Origin: Candidatus Gastranaerophilales bacterium
Lineage (GTDB): Bacteria; Cyanobacteriota; Vampirovibrionia; Gastranaerophilales; Gastranaerophilaceae
Assembly: GCA_944324305.1 (NCBI GenBank)
Contig: CALUVV010000004.1
Span: 1-64,000, forward strand
DNA length: 64,000 bases
Direction of reading: 5' to 3'
Position 1 is the stretch's first letter, and every line of letters starts with the position of its first letter. A program made the position numbers and the translations under genes. Below, one piece after another: positions 60,973 through 64,000 of the stretch. Below the pieces are notes generated by a model. The model ran no database searches. It worked only from the letters and a program-made list of their open reading frames with translations, and was not told the DNA's origin.

Positions 60973-62352
60973 TTGGAAAAACATAAATATTATTTTATCG
61001 CCATAGGCGGTGTGGGAATGAGCGGGCTTGCAAAGTATTTGTTGGAAAACGGATATGAAGTTTCCGGCTCCGATATAGCTGACAGTAAATATATTGATAA
61101 ATTAAGAGCTTTGGGTGCAAAAGTGTTTATCGGGCAGAAAGCTGAAAATGTGCCTTCTGATGCTATAGTTGTAGCCAGTACAGCAATCCGTGAGGATAAC
61201 CCTGAAATGGTAAGAGCCCGTGAATTAGGTCTGAAAGTTTATCATCGTTCGGATATTCTGGCGGAAATTTCAAAATGGGGAAAGTTTTTTCTCGGCTATT
61301 CCGGCACTCACGGCAAAACTACAACAAGCGGGCTTTGTTCTTATGTTCTGGAAAAAGCGGGATTAAATCCTTCTTATGTTGTCGGCGGCATAATTCCTGA
61401 AATCGGCTGTAATGCGCATTCGCAAGACGGAAAGTTTTTTGCTGCTGAACTCGATGAAAGCGATGGAACTATTGTTAAATATTGCCCTAATATTTGTGTT
61501 ATTAATAATCTTGAAGCTGATCACCTTGATTTTTATAAAGACGGTTTAAAATCTATTTTGGAAACTTTTGAAAAATTTATATCAAATATTCCCGAAAATT
61601 CGATAGTGCTTGTAAATAAAGATTGCAATGCGACAATGAGCCTTCACAGTCATAAAACATTGACTTTCGGTTTGGAAAATGCCGATTATACCGCCAAAAA
61701 TATCGAATTTAAACCTGATTGTACTACTTTTGATATCTGGTACAAAGATGAATTTTTAACAGATTTAAAAATTATTCTCCGCGGAAAACATAATGTTTAT
61801 AATGCTTTGTCAGTGCTCGCAAGCCTGCATCAGGCAGGTGTTGATATTGATGCGGTTAAACCTCATTTTGCGACTTTTTCGGGAATGGGAAGAAGATTTC
61901 AAAAAGCTGCCGAGTTTGGCGGGGTAACTGTTTATGATGACTATGCACACCATCCTACGGAAATTAAAGCAACTCTTTCGTCTGCGGAAGGTATGGAAGG
62001 GAAAAATATTATAGCGGTTTTCCAGCCGCACAGGTTTACCAGATTGAAAAATCTCTGGAATGAATTTCTTGACGCCTTTTCAGGTGTTGATAAAGTTGTC
62101 GTAACCGATGTTTATGCGGCTTCCGAGGACGAAATTCAAGGGATTAATTCTGAAAATTTTGTCAAAGAATTGTCAGCCCATATTGATATTCCTTGTGAAT
62201 ATATTAAAGGGTCTATTGCTGACGTTGCGGCAAAACTTTATCCTGAATTGAAAAAGGATGACGTTGTAATAGGTTTGGGAGCAGGTTCAATTACTAATTT
62301 AAGCAAAGAACTTTTAAATCTTAATAAAGAGGTGGCAGGAATTGGACATTAA
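60973..62352 (+). CDS. murC: UDP-N-acetylmuramate-L-alanine ligase
   Basis: Adds L-alanine to UDP-MurNAc in peptidoglycan synthesis. The 459 residues show the N-terminal YFIAIGGVGMSGLAKYLLE, the ATP loop GYSGTHGKTTTSGL, NLEADHLDFYKD, RGKHNVYNALSVLAS, and YDDYAHHPTEIKATL in the C-terminal domain. It starts with TTG at 60973 after AGGGATAG; no better start is in frame. It overlaps murB by 11 bases. Confidence 0.93.
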   Translation: MEKHKYYFIAIGGVGMSGLAKYLLENGYEVSGSDIADSKYIDKLRALGAKVFIGQKAENVPSDAIVVASTAIREDNPEMVRARELGLKVYHRSDILAEISKWGKFFLGYSGTHGKTTTSGLCSYVLEKAGLNPSYVVGGIIPEIGCNAHSQDGKFFAAELDESDGTIVKYCPNICVINNLEADHLDFYKDGLKSILETFEKFISNIPENSIVLVNKDCNATMSLHSHKTLTFGLENADYTAKNIEFKPDCTTFDIWYKDEFLTDLKIILRGKHNVYNALSVLASLHQAGVDIDAVKPHFATFSGMGRRFQKAAEFGGVTVYDDYAHHPTEIKATLSSAEGMEGKNIIAVFQPHRFTRLKNLWNEFLDAFSGVDKVVVTDVYAASEDEIQGINSENFVKELSAHIDIPCEYIKGSIADVAAKLYPELKKDDVVIGLGAGSITNLSKELLNLNKEVAGIGH

Positions 62353-63232
62353 TTTTGATATAAAAAAATCAACATCTTTCAAGATAGGCGGAAAAATTGC
62401 AAGAATGTACTTTCCGACGTCTGTTGAGGAATTTGTTGAAATAAAGACTAAAGAACCTGATGCATTTGTTGCGGGAAATTTGTCTAATATTCTTGTTTCA
62501 TCAGACGGTTACGACGGTGCTGTCATTTGTACAAAGAAAATGGACAGTATAAAATTTGACGGAAATACTGTTTTTGCAGGCGCGGGGGTTAGGGGGACAA
62601 AACTTGCCAAACTTGCTCTGGAAAACGGTTTAAGCGGATTAGAATTTATGGTTGCTTTCCCGGGTTCTGTCGGCGGAGAAGTTTTTATGAACGCAGGTGC
62701 GCACGGGCAGATGATTGCTGATGTTCTTAAATCGGCAAAAGTATTTTGTCCCGAAAAAGGAGTTATAACTTTAGCGGGTGAAGATATGGAATTCAGTTAC
62801 AGAACCTCTGTTTGCCAGAGAAAACCTTATTCTGTTCTTGAAGCGGAATTCCTTCTGACCCCCGCATCTTCAGAAGCAATACAGGAAAAAATGAATGAAA
62901 ACTTGTCTTTCAGACAAAATAAACAGCCGTCTTTGACTTTGCCGAACTGCGGAAGTACTTTCCGAAATCCCGAGGGAGATTCGGCGGGACGGCTTCTTGA
63001 TGCCGCAGGTGTTAAGGGGCTTGTATCAGGCGGGGTGCATGTTTGGGAAAATCATGCAAACTTTATTATAAATGACGGTGACGGAACTTCTTTAGATGTT
63101 TTGAGACTTATGGACGAAATGTATTCACGCGTTAAAGAAAAATTTGATATAGAATTAAAACCCGAAGTCAGATATCTCGGGGGAAATAATGAAGAAGAGG
63201 TTGAAATATGCAGGAAATTAAAAATGTTATAG
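62342..63232 (+). CDS. murB: UDP-N-acetylenolpyruvoylglucosamine reductase
   Basis: FAD enzyme that reduces UDP-enolpyruvyl-GlcNAc to UDP-MurNAc. The 296 residues contain the FAD loop NLSNILVSSDGYDGAV, GLSGLEFMVAFPGSVGG, MNAGAHGQMI, FSYRTSVCQ, and PNCGSTFRNPEG with the catalytic Ser. This is the short, type II-like form. It starts with TTG at 62342 after AGAGG, inside the murC end, and ddl starts inside its own end. Confidence 0.93.
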   Translation: MDINFDIKKSTSFKIGGKIARMYFPTSVEEFVEIKTKEPDAFVAGNLSNILVSSDGYDGAVICTKKMDSIKFDGNTVFAGAGVRGTKLAKLALENGLSGLEFMVAFPGSVGGEVFMNAGAHGQMIADVLKSAKVFCPEKGVITLAGEDMEFSYRTSVCQRKPYSVLEAEFLLTPASSEAIQEKMNENLSFRQNKQPSLTLPNCGSTFRNPEGDSAGRLLDAAGVKGLVSGGVHVWENHANFIINDGDGTSLDVLRLMDEMYSRVKEKFDIELKPEVRYLGGNNEEEVEICRKLKML

Positions 63233-64000
63233 ATAAAAATGCTAAAATTGCTGTTTTATGCGGCGGCTTGTCCACAGAAGCAGAAATTTCGATGCGTTCG
63301 GGCAAAGGCTGTTATGAAGCTTTAAAAAGACTTGGTTTTAATAATGCCGAAATGGTTATTGTTGATAAAGACATTGCCTTAAAACTTAAAGAAGGAAATT
63401 ATGACTGTGCTTTTAATGCCCTGCATGGAAAATACGGAGAGGACGGATGTATTCAGGGGATTTTGGAAATCCTTGGTATTCCTTATACCGGCTGCGGTGT
63501 TATGGCAAGCTCTCTGTGTATGAATAAAGAGTTTACAAAGAGAATTCTATCAACAAATCCTGATATTATTATGGCAAAATCTGCGTTTGTAAGAAAAGGA
63601 GATAATCTTTTTGAAAAAACAAAAGATTTAACCTATCCGTTGTTTGTAAAACCTGTATGTGAAGGTTCAAGCTTCGGGATGACAAAAGTTGAGAGAAAAG
63701 AAGATTTACAGGCTGCATACGATACTGCCGTAAAATATAATGATGATGTTTTGATTGAAGAGTTCATTGACGGATTTTTCGTCACGGTCGGGGTGTTGGA
63801 ATGCAGTAACGGGAGCGCAGCGACTGAAGATAAACCGCAAGGTAATACGTTTGCCGGCACAGGTGATGTAAAGCCTTTTGCTACTGAGATATTAGAAATA
63901 AGACCGAAAACCGAATGGTATGATTTTGAGGCAAAATATACTGACGGAATGTCTGAATTTATTTGTCCCGCAAGGTTATCGGAAGAAGTTACAAAACGTG
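63208..64000 (+). CDS. ddl: D-alanine-D-alanine ligase (partial, runs off the right edge)
   Basis: Joins two D-alanines for peptidoglycan. The first 264 codons are visible. Motifs are IAVLCGGLSTEAEISMRSG, FNALHGKYGEDGCIQGILE, GIPYTGCGVMASSLCMNK, FVKPVCEGSSFGMTKV and RPKTEWYDFEAKYT. Between TVGVL and EILEI lies an extra stretch of about 20 residues (ECSNGSAATEDKPQG onward) not usual in the family. The start ATG at 63208 follows AGAGG and lies within the murB end. The C-terminal metal-binding part is outside the window. Confidence 0.9.
   Translation, partial: MQEIKNVIDKNAKIAVLCGGLSTEAEISMRSGKGCYEALKRLGFNNAEMVIVDKDIALKLKEGNYDCAFNALHGKYGEDGCIQGILEILGIPYTGCGVMASSLCMNKEFTKRILSTNPDIIMAKSAFVRKGDNLFEKTKDLTYPLFVKPVCEGSSFGMTKVERKEDLQAAYDTAVKYNDDVLIEEFIDGFFVTVGVLECSNGSAATEDKPQGNTFAGTGDVKPFATEILEIRPKTEWYDFEAKYTDGMSEFICPARLSEEVTKR

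Noticed and set aside
1-64000. tRNA or rRNA genes
   Set aside because: No cloverleaf with a GTTCGAATC-type loop or conserved rRNA segment was seen by eye; a short tRNA could still have been missed.

Overview
The window reads as a low-GC bacterial chromosome segment with a two-membrane envelope (TolC-type outer membrane protein, type I secretion, LapA-like protein, prolipoprotein peptidase). My best guess is a gut Candidatus Gastranaerophilales (Melainabacteria, a non-photosynthetic relative of cyanobacteria). The basis is the prepilin motif FTLAEVLITLGIIG, the paired membrane proteins with a phenylalanine-threonine-glycine motif, and the gene set; this is inference, and no rRNA is present to confirm it.

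Positions 1 to about 16245 hold part of a Mu-like (FluMu-type) myovirus prophage that runs off the left edge. It is split into two divergent blocks. The minus block (4560 to 1) has a small membrane protein, terminase subunits, a tail assembly chaperone with a probable -1 frameshift extension, and the tape measure protein. The plus block (4952 to 16245) has protease/scaffold, major capsid, gp36 and gp37 homologues, tail sheath, tail tube, portal (gp29), gp30 and gpG, with two DNA methyltransferases and a PAPS-reductase-like protein inserted. Relative to Mu the order is scrambled. Two structural genes look broken: the tail tube by an internal deletion and frameshift, gpG by an in-frame TGA. The prophage is therefore probably decaying.

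From 16286 to 32287 lie a glycosyltransferase, a kelch-like protein, a 2259-residue RTX protein and its type I secretion operon (TolC, ABC transporter, HlyD), then a HEPN/RES-domain effector-like gene with a small putative nuclease partner. From 32649 to 44450 are an LEA-like small protein, an ankyrin protein, a SulP transporter, an orphan response regulator, nadB-nadC, two lineage-type membrane proteins, a HEAT-repeat/queC/DUF366/SPOR run, and a XRE regulator facing a promoter studded with ATGCTAT repeats.

From 44455 to 64000 are housekeeping genes: surE, sdaAB-sdaAA, coaX, rex, pdxJ, murT, rluD, lspA, leuS, and murC-murB-ddl. Two pseudopilin genes sit among them (45585-46348 and 56794-57557). 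Each has a good promoter and ribosome binding site, and each carries a 10-base G or C run between the start codon and the prepilin motif. In both, 10 bases put the pilin out of frame and 11 (or 8) would restore it. This twin arrangement looks like phase variation of two secreted/pilin-like surface proteins and is the most striking signal in the window.
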